A program made the translations under genes and the position numbers. The notes beneath the pieces are model-generated. The model worked only from the letters and a program-made list of their open reading frames with translations. It did no database searches and was not told the DNA's origin. Positions 56,469 to 64,000 of a stretch of 64,000 nucleotides of DNA are shown here, piece by piece (positions within the stretch are counted from its first letter, which is position 1; each line of letters begins with the position of its first letter). Source of the stretch: Diplonema papillatum (lineage: Eukaryota; Euglenozoa; Diplonemea; Diplonemida; Diplonemidae); NCBI GenBank assembly GCA_030068145.1, contig JAPJBO010000308.1:173228-237227 (forward strand), read 5' to 3'.

Positions 56469-58536
56469 CCGTTTTGTTCTCAAGCAGAACGCAACATATG
56501 GCCATGGTCCATGAAATGCGTAGACACCTGGACCTGGGGCGGAGCTGCAGCCTTGATTGAGTGCGCGCCCACGATCTCCCTTGCAAACGACCATGGCTTC
56601 GAGATCCGCCAGCGAGACGCCGTCCGTTCGACCACCCTCTCACACGCCGCTGGACGCTTTCCCTCCAGCCTCAAGGCGGAGACGCTCGCATTGGCCGCGG
56701 CCCTCAGGGCCCTCCTTAGGCTCCTCACGCCCACCACCGCGCCCCGAACGGTCTTACTGCTGTCAGACTCGCAGTCGCTATTGCAACGTTTGGCGAGCGG
56801 CCCACAGACGCAGAAGCAACCCCTCATGGTACACATCTGGACCATGCTCCGTATCCTCACACGGTTAGGATACACAGCAACGCTCCAGTTTGTGTACGGA
56901 CACTGTGGCCTGCGCGGAAACGAGGTGACCGACGGACTGGCGAGGCACGCCACTCTCCAACACCACAGAGAGCTGTCGCGGTGCCGGGGTAACCCCACAA
57001 GGGAGTGTCCGATCGCGGCGGAGGATGCGGTGGCGCGCTACAAGGCGTACCTGTCCGCCGTGTCCACCGAGGCCATGGCGCGAGCGGCGTTTGAAAGGGC
57101 GACCAAACACCGCATCACACTGCCCTACGCCCGGATCGTGGATGGGCGGAACATCAAGCGCCCAGCTCACCTCACGACGCGCGCTGAGCGGGTGATCCGG
57201 CAGTTCAGGACTGGTCACCACCCGCTAGTGATGACCATGTACGCCCCGGACTACGCCGATCTCGACAAGCAGGAAAGGCGGCGTGCCTATCGCAGCTGTG
57301 CACTGTGCGGCAAGCACCGCCCGAACGTGCTCGAACACCTGCTCGTTGAATGCGACGATGCGGCTAGCCAGCCACACCGCAGGAGCATGTGGTCGAAGGC
57401 TCTGGTCGGCAAGGGGCCCGAGGCCGCGTCACGCCTGCCGCCCGGAGCTACCAATGCCGACAAGCTGTGGCACGTCCTTTTCAAGTTTCCCGAGCTCGCC
57501 CTCGAGTACTTGCAGGATGCGGGTTTAATCCCTCGGTTCGTTAACGTGAGACCAGATTGTGGGGAGGCGCTGACCCCTTCCGGCTCAATCTGTGACGGAA
57601 GGTCTGTGTGGAGCTCACAGACTGTCACCTCGCAGATTAGTGCCCCACAGAGCACTCCGGCTAGCAGACAGTCGGTAAGCCTCAGCCGTGAACCAGTGGA
57701 CTCGGAAGCCAGCGAGCCATACCGCAATTTGCACGACGACGGCCCGCCTCTCCGCACCAGCAGGTCTCCCACGCCCGACTTGGAGTCGGTGGCGGCTGGT
57801 GGGATCTGCTACACAGACGCCATCAGCAGTGACGGCTCTAACGACTGGGCCTGACGACGCCGCATCGTTCAACTCCACTGTTATCGAACCCAACGACACC
57901 ACGCAACGTGCAGCTTCAAGACGTCAACGTAACATCACCTACAACCCACGGCCTTCAAGAAGTGCTGCCAGACAACGCCGATGAACTCGCAGCTGCCGTG
58001 TGCGTGTCCTTGAGCTTCCACATTGTCGCCTCGGCCAAAGCCAGCGTGTGCACAAACAAACGCCGTCGAACTCAGCTCTGCAAAAAACGACTGTTGTATT
58101 TGCTACCAAGCACCGCAAACTGCTGCGCCTCCAAAGGCAGCAAGAATATAAACTGAAGCACAAACTACAAATGCACCGACAACAGCAAAAGTGTTCCATA
58201 AAAGTGTTCCATAAACTGTGCACTGGCTACCAAGGCACCACCAACTGTTGCACCTACATCAAACAAAAAAACATACAAGACAAACCCAGTGAGTTCGGGT
58301 ACAGCACGAAGCGACCCACTGTAACCCTGGGTTAACGTTAAAAAGTTACACAATGAAACAAGAGACAAGGAAATCACCCCACCCTAGCCTAGCAAGCAAC
58401 CTAGCCCCCAACAAACTAGCCTGTGCCTTGTGCAGCACACAGTGTCTAACCTGCGTGGCATGTTACTTGACAGTAACACGGCCCAGTAAAGCCGTTTCCC
58501 GCCGTGTCGGGTGTCAACAAAAAAAAAAAAAAAAAA
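56469..58536 (+). mobile_element. 5'-truncated non-LTR retrotransposon ending in poly(A)
   Basis: Contains only the RNase H and CCHC module of a non-LTR element, about 660 bases of 3' untranslated sequence, and an 18-base A run (58519-58536). The frame is open from 56469. The loss of everything upstream of RNase H is typical of incomplete reverse transcription. The second element starts at the next base. Confidence 0.8.
56511..57854 (+). CDS. RNase H plus CCHC C-terminal module of a non-LTR retrotransposon
   Basis: 447 codons from ATG 56511. WGGAAALIE (9-17), KAETLALAAALRALL (Glu57), LLLSDSQSLL (Asp86) and YGHCGLRGNEVTDGLARHA (His131, Asp141) make a typical retroelement RNase H; the first catalytic Asp is doubtful because the domain begins abruptly, so the enzyme is probably inactive. 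CALCGKHRPNVLEHLLVEC (Cys263, Cys266, His276, Cys281) is the zinc knuckle found after RNase H in ingi/L1Tc-like and related clades. The last 150 residues are Ser/Thr/Pro-rich. No reverse transcriptase or endonuclease is attached, so this copy cannot move by itself. Confidence 0.85.
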   Translation: MKCVDTWTWGGAAALIECAPTISLANDHGFEIRQRDAVRSTTLSHAAGRFPSSLKAETLALAAALRALLRLLTPTTAPRTVLLLSDSQSLLQRLASGPQTQKQPLMVHIWTMLRILTRLGYTATLQFVYGHCGLRGNEVTDGLARHATLQHHRELSRCRGNPTRECPIAAEDAVARYKAYLSAVSTEAMARAAFERATKHRITLPYARIVDGRNIKRPAHLTTRAERVIRQFRTGHHPLVMTMYAPDYADLDKQERRRAYRSCALCGKHRPNVLEHLLVECDDAASQPHRRSMWSKALVGKGPEAASRLPPGATNADKLWHVLFKFPELALEYLQDAGLIPRFVNVRPDCGEALTPSGSICDGRSVWSSQTVTSQISAPQSTPASRQSVSLSREPVDSEASEPYRNLHDDGPPLRTSRSPTPDLESVAAGGICYTDAISSDGSNDWA

Positions 58537-61500
58537 GTAGGGGGAGAGGACGACCAGGCCAGGCCCCCAGGCGCCGCACCAGCCGACCCCGCGGCAGTCG
58601 TCCAGGCCGACCCCGCAGCCGCCGCCCAAGATGACCTCGTCGCCGAGGGCGTCGTTGGAGACCCGGGCGCGCCCCCAGCCGCCGTACAGGACGGGGTCGC
58701 GGCCGTCGATCAAGGTCTGGTGGCCGAACGCGCGGGGGACGACCAGGCCGGCCCCGGCGCCGCGAGGGGCGAGGTCGAACTCGCAGCCGCCGGCCAGGCG
58801 GACCTCCCCTCCGCGAGCGGCACGGCCGGGCAGGCCGTCACGGACTGGCTCCGGGGGCAGCGGGTCGCGCTCGGCATGGTCTCGAGCGACCTGGAGCCCT
58901 TCCCGGACTCAGAGTCCGACTCTAGCTCGGAGTCGGACTCGTCGGGACCCCCCCCCACGGAGTCCGATGACGAGCCGGGGCAAGGGGGCGGAGGACCGGG
59001 CGGACCGCGATCCGACCGGGGAGGCAGTGGGGGGCCCGACCCCGGGACGGGAGGAACGGGAGCGAGCGGTGCGCTAGCGGGCCAGCCGGCCGGAGCGCCG
59101 GCAGGGACTGGAACCGACCAGCCGGACGCCCGGGATGGAAGCTCGGGGGAAGGGGCCCCACGACCCGAGCAGCCGGGGGCGAGCGCGCCGCAAGCGGGCC
59201 AACCGGCCGAGGTGCCGGCGGCGGGGGCAGGAACCGACCGGCCGGACCCCCGGGAGGGCGACTCAGGAGAGGGCGCTCCACAACCTGAACAGCCGGCGGT
59301 CGGGGCGCCGGCCGTGGAGCCGGAGGTAGCGCAGGGGCCGAGTGCCAAGCGGCCGGCATCGCGCTCGCCGGTCGGCACGCCGGCCGCCGTACGCCGCAGA
59401 CAACCGGGCGCCTCCGAGGACCCCTGGGAGACCCCCCCATCCGGGCTCACCTGGGGGTACGTGCCGACGGAGGCCAGCTTTCCGTCGGAGGATGCCGGGG
59501 AGGTGGGGGCAAACGTTCTACGGCCCGGGCCCTCAGCAGCCAGTCCGGGCCAGCCCGCGCCGATCCCCCAGCCGGCCTCCCCCGAGCTCGCCGGCGGGGA
59601 GCCCGACGCCCCCGCACAGGAGCCACACTCGCCGGTTCCGCACCCCTCCGTCGACGGGGCGAACCAGCGCCTCCTGGATGAGGTCTGCGGGTCCGAGCCG
59701 GAGAGACCGACCAAGGGCACCAAGCGCCCCGCGTCGCGTTCGCCAGACGGGACGCCGGCGCCCGTGAGGCAGAGGCCAGTCGTCGGCGAAGGGCGGGGGG
59801 CAGGGTTCGCCGCGTCAGTGCGGGCTCTCGCCGCGCGGGTCAGGGACAGGGTGGCGCCACCACACGCCCTGCATGCACCCGCCGCCCCCGGCCGGGGGAG
59901 GGGCACAGCCATGGGGCGAACCCCCTCGGCCCAGGCTTCGCAGCCCAGCCAGCCGCTGACGCCTGTCCTGTTCCCGGACAGCATCAGGGCAGCGCACCTG
60001 GCGGGACCGGCGGGGCACGTGTCGTTGGGCAGGGGTGGGGACGACCCGTGCGACGACGGGGACGTCCCCCGCCACCCGGGCCCACGCTTTCAAGGCCGCC
60101 CGGCCCAAGCAGCGGCCAGCGCCACGGACGTCCCCGCGGCAGAGTTCGTCTCCTCCGGGCGAGGAGGGGACGACCTCTGTGTCGACGGGGACATTGAGCC
60201 CAACCCCGGACCTCCGGGAGACGCTCCCGCGGCCCCGGCCGGGGCGGGCCCCGCCGGACCGCCGCAGCCGCAGCCGCAGCCGCAGCCACCGATCCCGGCG
60301 CAGCCAGTCGGGTCACAAGGCGCGGCGGCCGCCTGCATTTGCCGGAACGCAGCAGGGGCAGGCGAACGAAGGGGCAGGCACTGCAACTGGTGTCCGCGAT
60401 CCCGGGCCTACCGAGCCCGCGTGGCAGCAGGACAGGATCCGGCACCCAGGCCTCCGCCCCCCCAAGCCCCAGAGGTGGGCGCGGCCCAAGGCAGGGTGTT
60501 CCAAGGGGCGGCGCTCCCGTTCACCTTTGCCCAGGTGGCCGCAGCCAATGTGCCCACGCTGAACAGGGTGCCCACGACGGCGAAGCCGCAGGTAGCGGCC
60601 CTGTTCGAGACCGTGCTGCGAGCGGCATCAGACGACGCGGGGTGGCTGCGGGTATACGCCTTCGCCCCGCTCGTCCTGGCCGCCACCACGCGGGGGGGCC
60701 GAAGGGCAGTGACGGAAGCCCTCCGCCGGCGGGTTCGACTCTGGAGGGACGGCCTGTTCGAGACCCTCTGGTCTGAGGCCCAGGCCATCACGGCTGGGAA
60801 GGCACAAGGCCGCGCGCGCCGGCGCGCCTACCCAGTCGAGGACGACCTGGACTACAGGGTCGAGCTCCAGACGGCGGTCAGGTCAGTTGACGACCTGGAC
60901 GGTCCCACCGTGCGCCAGGTCATCAAGAGGGCGCGCGACAGGTGCTACTCGCGAGCCGTGTCTGCGCTGTCGGCAGCACAGACGGCCCCGTCGGACGAAG
61001 CCACCCTGGCACAGCTCAGAGACCTACACCCGGCCGCCGAGGAGTGGCAGGGCGACCCAGCGATGCAGATCCCCAACGTGGCGCGGCCCGCGCCGAGCGC
61101 CGTGCGGAGGCTGCTCAAGAAGATGCCGAAGGGCACGGCGGCCGGCCCCTCCGGGCTGTCAGCTCAGCACCTGCTAGACCTGTGGGACAGCTCCGGCTCC
61201 TTCAAGGAGGCCGTGGCGGATGCCGTTTGGGCGGTCTCGTCCGGGAGGGTACCGACGGCCGCCAGGCCATACCTCTACGGGGCCAAGCTGGTCCCACTGG
61301 TCAAAAGGACGGGCGGGATCAGGCCCATCGCCTGCGGCGAGATTCTGAGGAGGGTAGCCGGCAAGGTCCTCGCGTCCGACCGGGCGGTCAAGGAACTCGG
61401 CCAGAACGTCCTCCTGCGAAGCGGGCAGGTCGGAGTAGGCGTGAAGGCCGGCGCGGACGCCGGGGTCCTGGCCGTCCGGAGGGTGGCGGCCTTGTACCGC

Positions 61501-63711
61501 AGGGAGGGCGGGGCAAGTAAGGGCGTCCTCCAGGTGGACCTGGAGAACGCATTTAACTCCCTGCAGAGGGAGGCGATCATCCGCAGCGCCAGCCGGCATG
61601 CCCCCCAGGTCCTGGCCTACACCCAGGCGGCGTACGGCAAGCACTCCATCCTGCAGGTGGGGGACAAGACGCTCACATCTGAGTGCGGGGTGCAGCAGGG
61701 GGACCCGTTGGGGCCCCTGCTCTTCAGCCTGGCGATGCACGACGTCGTCTCGCCGCCGCCGCCACCGGCCGAAGCAGCGGCGCCGCCGGCCGGCCCGGCG
61801 GACCCACCCGGGCCAGGGGAGGGCGTCGTGCCGCCGCCACCAGTCGGACCTGCAGGCCCAGCAGGCGCGCCGGTCGCGGCGGACGAAGCGGCGCCCCAGG
61901 GACAGCCAGCGCGCGAGCTGGCACCAGTTCAAGGGCCACCGGCAGTCCCGGCCCAGGCCGGCCCCCCCCCGGGGGCGGCAGAGCCGCAGGGGATAGCGCA
62001 CGTCGACCCCGGACCAGCCCAGGTCCTGCCGGCCCCGGAAATCCCGCCGGCGGTCGAGTTGGGGGCCCCAGGAGCCGAGCCCGAGCCGCAGGGCCCGGAG
62101 GGACAAGGGCAGCCGGAAGTCGGGGGGCCGGAGGCAGCGCTCGGCCATTCAGCGTTGAGCCAAGCCGACCTCGATCTCCTGACATTCTACCTTGACGATG
62201 GAGTGTCAGGCGGAGACCTCGACGCGATCGCGCGCTGGCTGCAGGGATACGAGCGGCGGGCAGCGGCCGTCGGACTGCGCCTGAACCGGGGCAAGTGCAG
62301 ACTGGCGATCGCGGCGGGGGCGGAGATACCCGACGGCCTGCAAGGCATCGAGACGTGCTCGCTCGACGAGATCGAGCATCTGGGAGTCCCGTGTGGCTCG
62401 CCAGAGAAGATCCACGCGTTCGTCGAGCGGGCGGCACAGGGTGCGGAGAGGAAGCTGAGGATGATAGCGTCCCTGCCCGACGCGCACGTGGCGCTCACGC
62501 TAACGAAGTTCTGTGCGGGCTTCGTCGGCGTAGTACATCTCATGCGCGCGACGGGGTCCGTCTTCGACTTCGCGGGAGTCGACCGGGCCACCCAGTCCTG
62601 TCTCGCGACTATCACCGGGATACAGACCGACGAGGCGGCGTGGACACAAGCGTCCCTCCCGGTCAGGATGGGTGGCCTCGGCCTCCACAGCTGCGCAGAC
62701 GTGACAGGGATTGCGCACATCGCGGCGGCACTAGATGGGGGGACGCATCTCCCCGCCCTCGTGTCCGAGGCCCTGGGGCCACGCCTCACGTGGCAGCAGG
62801 ACGACACCGTCCAAGCGTCCCTCGCGGACCCGCGCCTTGCAACGTATGAGTCCGTCCTGGAGAAGATCCAGGACGTCATGCAGGCGCGGACCCAGTACGA
62901 GGGGCGAGGACAGAAGGTGTGGTCGTCCGCCTTGGCCACCGAGAAGCGGAAGAACCTCCTCGACCTGCTAACGGAGGAGCTCGCCCGCTCGAGCCAACTG
63001 CAGGGAGCGGCCCTGTCCCAGGCGCAAGACCGGATCCGGGCGAGGATCCAAAGCAGCTCCGGCAAGCACGCCTCGGCGTGGCTGTACGGCAACCCGGAAG
63101 CGGATACCGGGATGTGGTTGTCCTCGGCCGAACTGGCGGTGGCAGTACGCCTTCGGCTGGGGCTGCCAATTGCGGCCGCGCCAGGGGAGTGCCGCCTCTG
63201 CGGGCACGGGGCGACCGACGTCATCGGCTCGCACGCCCAAACGTGTTTCGGCAGCGGCCGCCGGACGCGCCTGCACAACGCGCTTCGGGACATTGTCGCC
63301 GACTTCGCACGTCGAGGGCTGCTGGGCCCCTCGATCGAGCGAGCCGTGTTCGCGAACACGCGGCGCAAGCGCCCGGACATCAGCTACGTCCGGGACGGCA
63401 CCACCGTCCTACTTGACGTCGCAGTCACATACCCCCTACAGCTCTCGCAGCCCCACTACGCGACCAGGGCCGCAGCGGAGCCAGGGGGCGCAGCAGCCGC
63501 GTATGCTGTTGCCGTCAAGGAGCGTGTCTACAACAGGATCATCGCAAATGAGCCGGACCCGCGGGAGTGGCGAGCGGTGCCGCTAGTTGTAGACACGTTC
63601 GGGCCTGGTGCCCAGGAGCAATCACGGAGCTGCGGCACATCGCCCGCGCGAACGCCCTCCGTGAAGACCGGACCGCTTCGGCCGCCTGCCAGGACCTCTT
63701 CCACCGCTTGA
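58537..63711 (+). CDS. Retrotransposon polyprotein: 2A-bearing N-terminus, reverse transcriptase, CCHC, restriction-like endonuclease
   Basis: Numbering starts at codon 58504, in the neighbour's tail; element codons begin at residue 12. The first in-frame ATG is 58876 (M125), so translation either starts at a non-AUG codon or the 5' end is lost. Residues 130-510 are acidic then Pro/Gly-rich. D563-I-E-P-N-P-G-P570 fits the 2A consensus that makes the ribosome skip a peptide bond before the final Pro; an older copy, DVPRHPGP, is at 520-527. C611-x-C and H626-C-x2-C may be a zinc site. Reverse transcriptase: KMPKGTAAGPSGLS, LVPLVKRTGGIRPIACG, VDLENAFNSL (Asp1012), GVQQGDPLGPLLFSLA (1063-1077) and FYLDDG (1228-1233). 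Between the last two sits a Pro/Ala/Gly-rich insertion of over 100 residues. C1563-x2-C1566 and H1577-x3-C1581, then KRPDISYVRDG and LLDVAVTYP (PD 1624-1625, Asp1638), form the CCHC and PD-(D/E)xK endonuclease of R2/CRE-like elements. Confidence 0.9.
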   Translation, partial: VGGEDDQARPPGAAPADPAAVVQADPAAAAQDDLVAEGVVGDPGAPPAAVQDGVAAVDQGLVAERAGDDQAGPGAARGEVELAAAGQADLPSASGTAGQAVTDWLRGQRVALGMVSSDLEPFPDSESDSSSESDSSGPPPTESDDEPGQGGGGPGGPRSDRGGSGGPDPGTGGTGASGALAGQPAGAPAGTGTDQPDARDGSSGEGAPRPEQPGASAPQAGQPAEVPAAGAGTDRPDPREGDSGEGAPQPEQPAVGAPAVEPEVAQGPSAKRPASRSPVGTPAAVRRRQPGASEDPWETPPSGLTWGYVPTEASFPSEDAGEVGANVLRPGPSAASPGQPAPIPQPASPELAGGEPDAPAQEPHSPVPHPSVDGANQRLLDEVCGSEPERPTKGTKRPASRSPDGTPAPVRQRPVVGEGRGAGFAASVRALAARVRDRVAPPHALHAPAAPGRGRGTAMGRTPSAQASQPSQPLTPVLFPDSIRAAHLAGPAGHVSLGRGGDDPCDDGDVPRHPGPRFQGRPAQAAASATDVPAAEFVSSGRGGDDLCVDGDIEPNPGPPGDAPAAPAGAGPAGPPQPQPQPQPPIPAQPVGSQGAAAACICRNAAGAGERRGRHCNWCPRSRAYRARVAAGQDPAPRPPPPQAPEVGAAQGRVFQGAALPFTFAQVAAANVPTLNRVPTTAKPQVAALFETVLRAASDDAGWLRVYAFAPLVLAATTRGGRRAVTEALRRRVRLWRDGLFETLWSEAQAITAGKAQGRARRRAYPVEDDLDYRVELQTAVRSVDDLDGPTVRQVIKRARDRCYSRAVSALSAAQTAPSDEATLAQLRDLHPAAEEWQGDPAMQIPNVARPAPSAVRRLLKKMPKGTAAGPSGLSAQHLLDLWDSSGSFKEAVADAVWAVSSGRVPTAARPYLYGAKLVPLVKRTGGIRPIACGEILRRVAGKVLASDRAVKELGQNVLLRSGQVGVGVKAGADAGVLAVRRVAALYRREGGASKGVLQVDLENAFNSLQREAIIRSASRHAPQVLAYTQAAYGKHSILQVGDKTLTSECGVQQGDPLGPLLFSLAMHDVVSPPPPPAEAAAPPAGPADPPGPGEGVVPPPPVGPAGPAGAPVAADEAAPQGQPARELAPVQGPPAVPAQAGPPPGAAEPQGIAHVDPGPAQVLPAPEIPPAVELGAPGAEPEPQGPEGQGQPEVGGPEAALGHSALSQADLDLLTFYLDDGVSGGDLDAIARWLQGYERRAAAVGLRLNRGKCRLAIAAGAEIPDGLQGIETCSLDEIEHLGVPCGSPEKIHAFVERAAQGAERKLRMIASLPDAHVALTLTKFCAGFVGVVHLMRATGSVFDFAGVDRATQSCLATITGIQTDEAAWTQASLPVRMGGLGLHSCADVTGIAHIAAALDGGTHLPALVSEALGPRLTWQQDDTVQASLADPRLATYESVLEKIQDVMQARTQYEGRGQKVWSSALATEKRKNLLDLLTEELARSSQLQGAALSQAQDRIRARIQSSSGKHASAWLYGNPEADTGMWLSSAELAVAVRLRLGLPIAAAPGECRLCGHGATDVIGSHAQTCFGSGRRTRLHNALRDIVADFARRGLLGPSIERAVFANTRRKRPDISYVRDGTTVLLDVAVTYPLQLSQPHYATRAAAEPGGAAAAYAVAVKERVYNRIIANEPDPREWRAVPLVVDTFGPGAQEQSRSCGTSPARTPSVKTGPLRPPARTSSTA

Positions 63712-64000
63712 GCTTTTCTATAGCCCAAGGGGTGGCGAGGATCGTAATTGCATCTGGTGGGGCGCGACCGGACGAAGCGAATCCACCCTGATGCAGGGGG
63801 AAGAGTCACTGCATCGCGGGTTTTTTTACCTGGTCGGACCTGCACTCAGATGCAGGCCAGCCCAGGTCGCAGTGAGGTGGCGTTCACTGTGTGCTGAAGA
63901 AGCATTTCTTTGGACTTCCGCTCCGGAAGCAACCGGATACCGGCAGCCCCGCTGTACCAACAAGGCTAGTACAGTGTCCCGCGCTCCAAAAAAAAAAAAA
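58537..64000 (+). mobile_element. Nearly complete RLE-type non-LTR retrotransposon with 2A motif
   Basis: Starts immediately after the poly(A) of the previous element and ends with a 3' untranslated region (63712-63987) and an A run (63988-64000) cut by the window edge. One long reading frame fills it. High GC and Pro/Ala/Gly-rich composition separate it from the host genes. No terminal repeats are seen. Confidence 0.88.

Noticed and set aside
58710-63380. Long minus-strand frames (324-424 codons) antisense to the retrotransposon polyprotein
   Set aside because: The GC-rich sense strand has few stops in antisense; the frames are Arg/Pro/Ala low-complexity and lack any domain.

Overview
The window is nuclear DNA of a repeat-rich eukaryote. 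Three genes have GT-AG introns (a prohibitin and two paralogous small zinc proteins), other genes are intronless, and the DNA between them is packed with tandem arrays, inverted repeats and non-LTR retrotransposons. The HSP70 at 8.0-10.0 kb has variants I associate with Euglenozoa (kinetoplastids, diplonemids, euglenids), such as FSTYADNQ and [10 protein letters not shown]. Every recognisable host gene from position 1 to 44.2 kb lies on the minus strand, which resembles the directional gene clusters of that phylum. A diplonemid or euglenid is my best guess because introns are present. This placement is inference.

Layout, left to right. 1-2.2 kb: an open reading frame of 732 codons that runs off the left edge (minus), with a SAP-like motif and one membrane segment. 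2.7-6.0 kb: a coiled-coil gene followed by partial copies of its 5' end, interleaved with 17-bp arrays. 8.0-10.0 kb: HSP70. 11.1-13.4 kb: a SNAP-family vesicle-fusion adaptor flanked by broken fragments of itself, with a 14-bp array beginning just upstream of its ATG. 15.6-16.1 and 21.1-23.5 kb: two paralogous 95-residue cysteine-rich proteins, the first beside a 2.6-kb, 17-bp satellite, the second with an intron swollen by repeats. 27.7-30.9 kb: a C2H2 zinc-finger gene cut by a 1.6-kb foldback element with a 5-bp target duplication. 32.6-34.4 kb: a prohibitin that lacks a visible last exon. 34.7-35.75 kb: seven regularly spaced 85-nt units with box C/D-like motifs. 36.3-37.5 kb: an RNase H-domain gene on the plus strand. 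41.4-44.2 kb: a two-pass membrane protein and a coiled-coil protein.

44.2-56.3 kb has no recognisable host gene. It holds tRNA-like fragments, duplicated segments, structured repeats and a second large inverted repeat. 56.5-64.0 kb carries two non-LTR retrotransposons on the plus strand, directly abutting. The first is 5'-truncated to an RNase H plus CCHC module and ends in 18 A. The second is a nearly 5.5-kb element with reverse transcriptase and a restriction-like endonuclease; its N-terminal half carries a canonical 2A ribosome-skipping motif plus a decayed second copy, and its reverse transcriptase has a long proline-rich insertion. It ends in poly(A) at the window edge.

The host genes are ordinary housekeeping functions (chaperone, membrane fusion, mitochondrial inner membrane) with no obvious shared pathway. 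The unusual material is in the mobile and repetitive DNA between and inside them.
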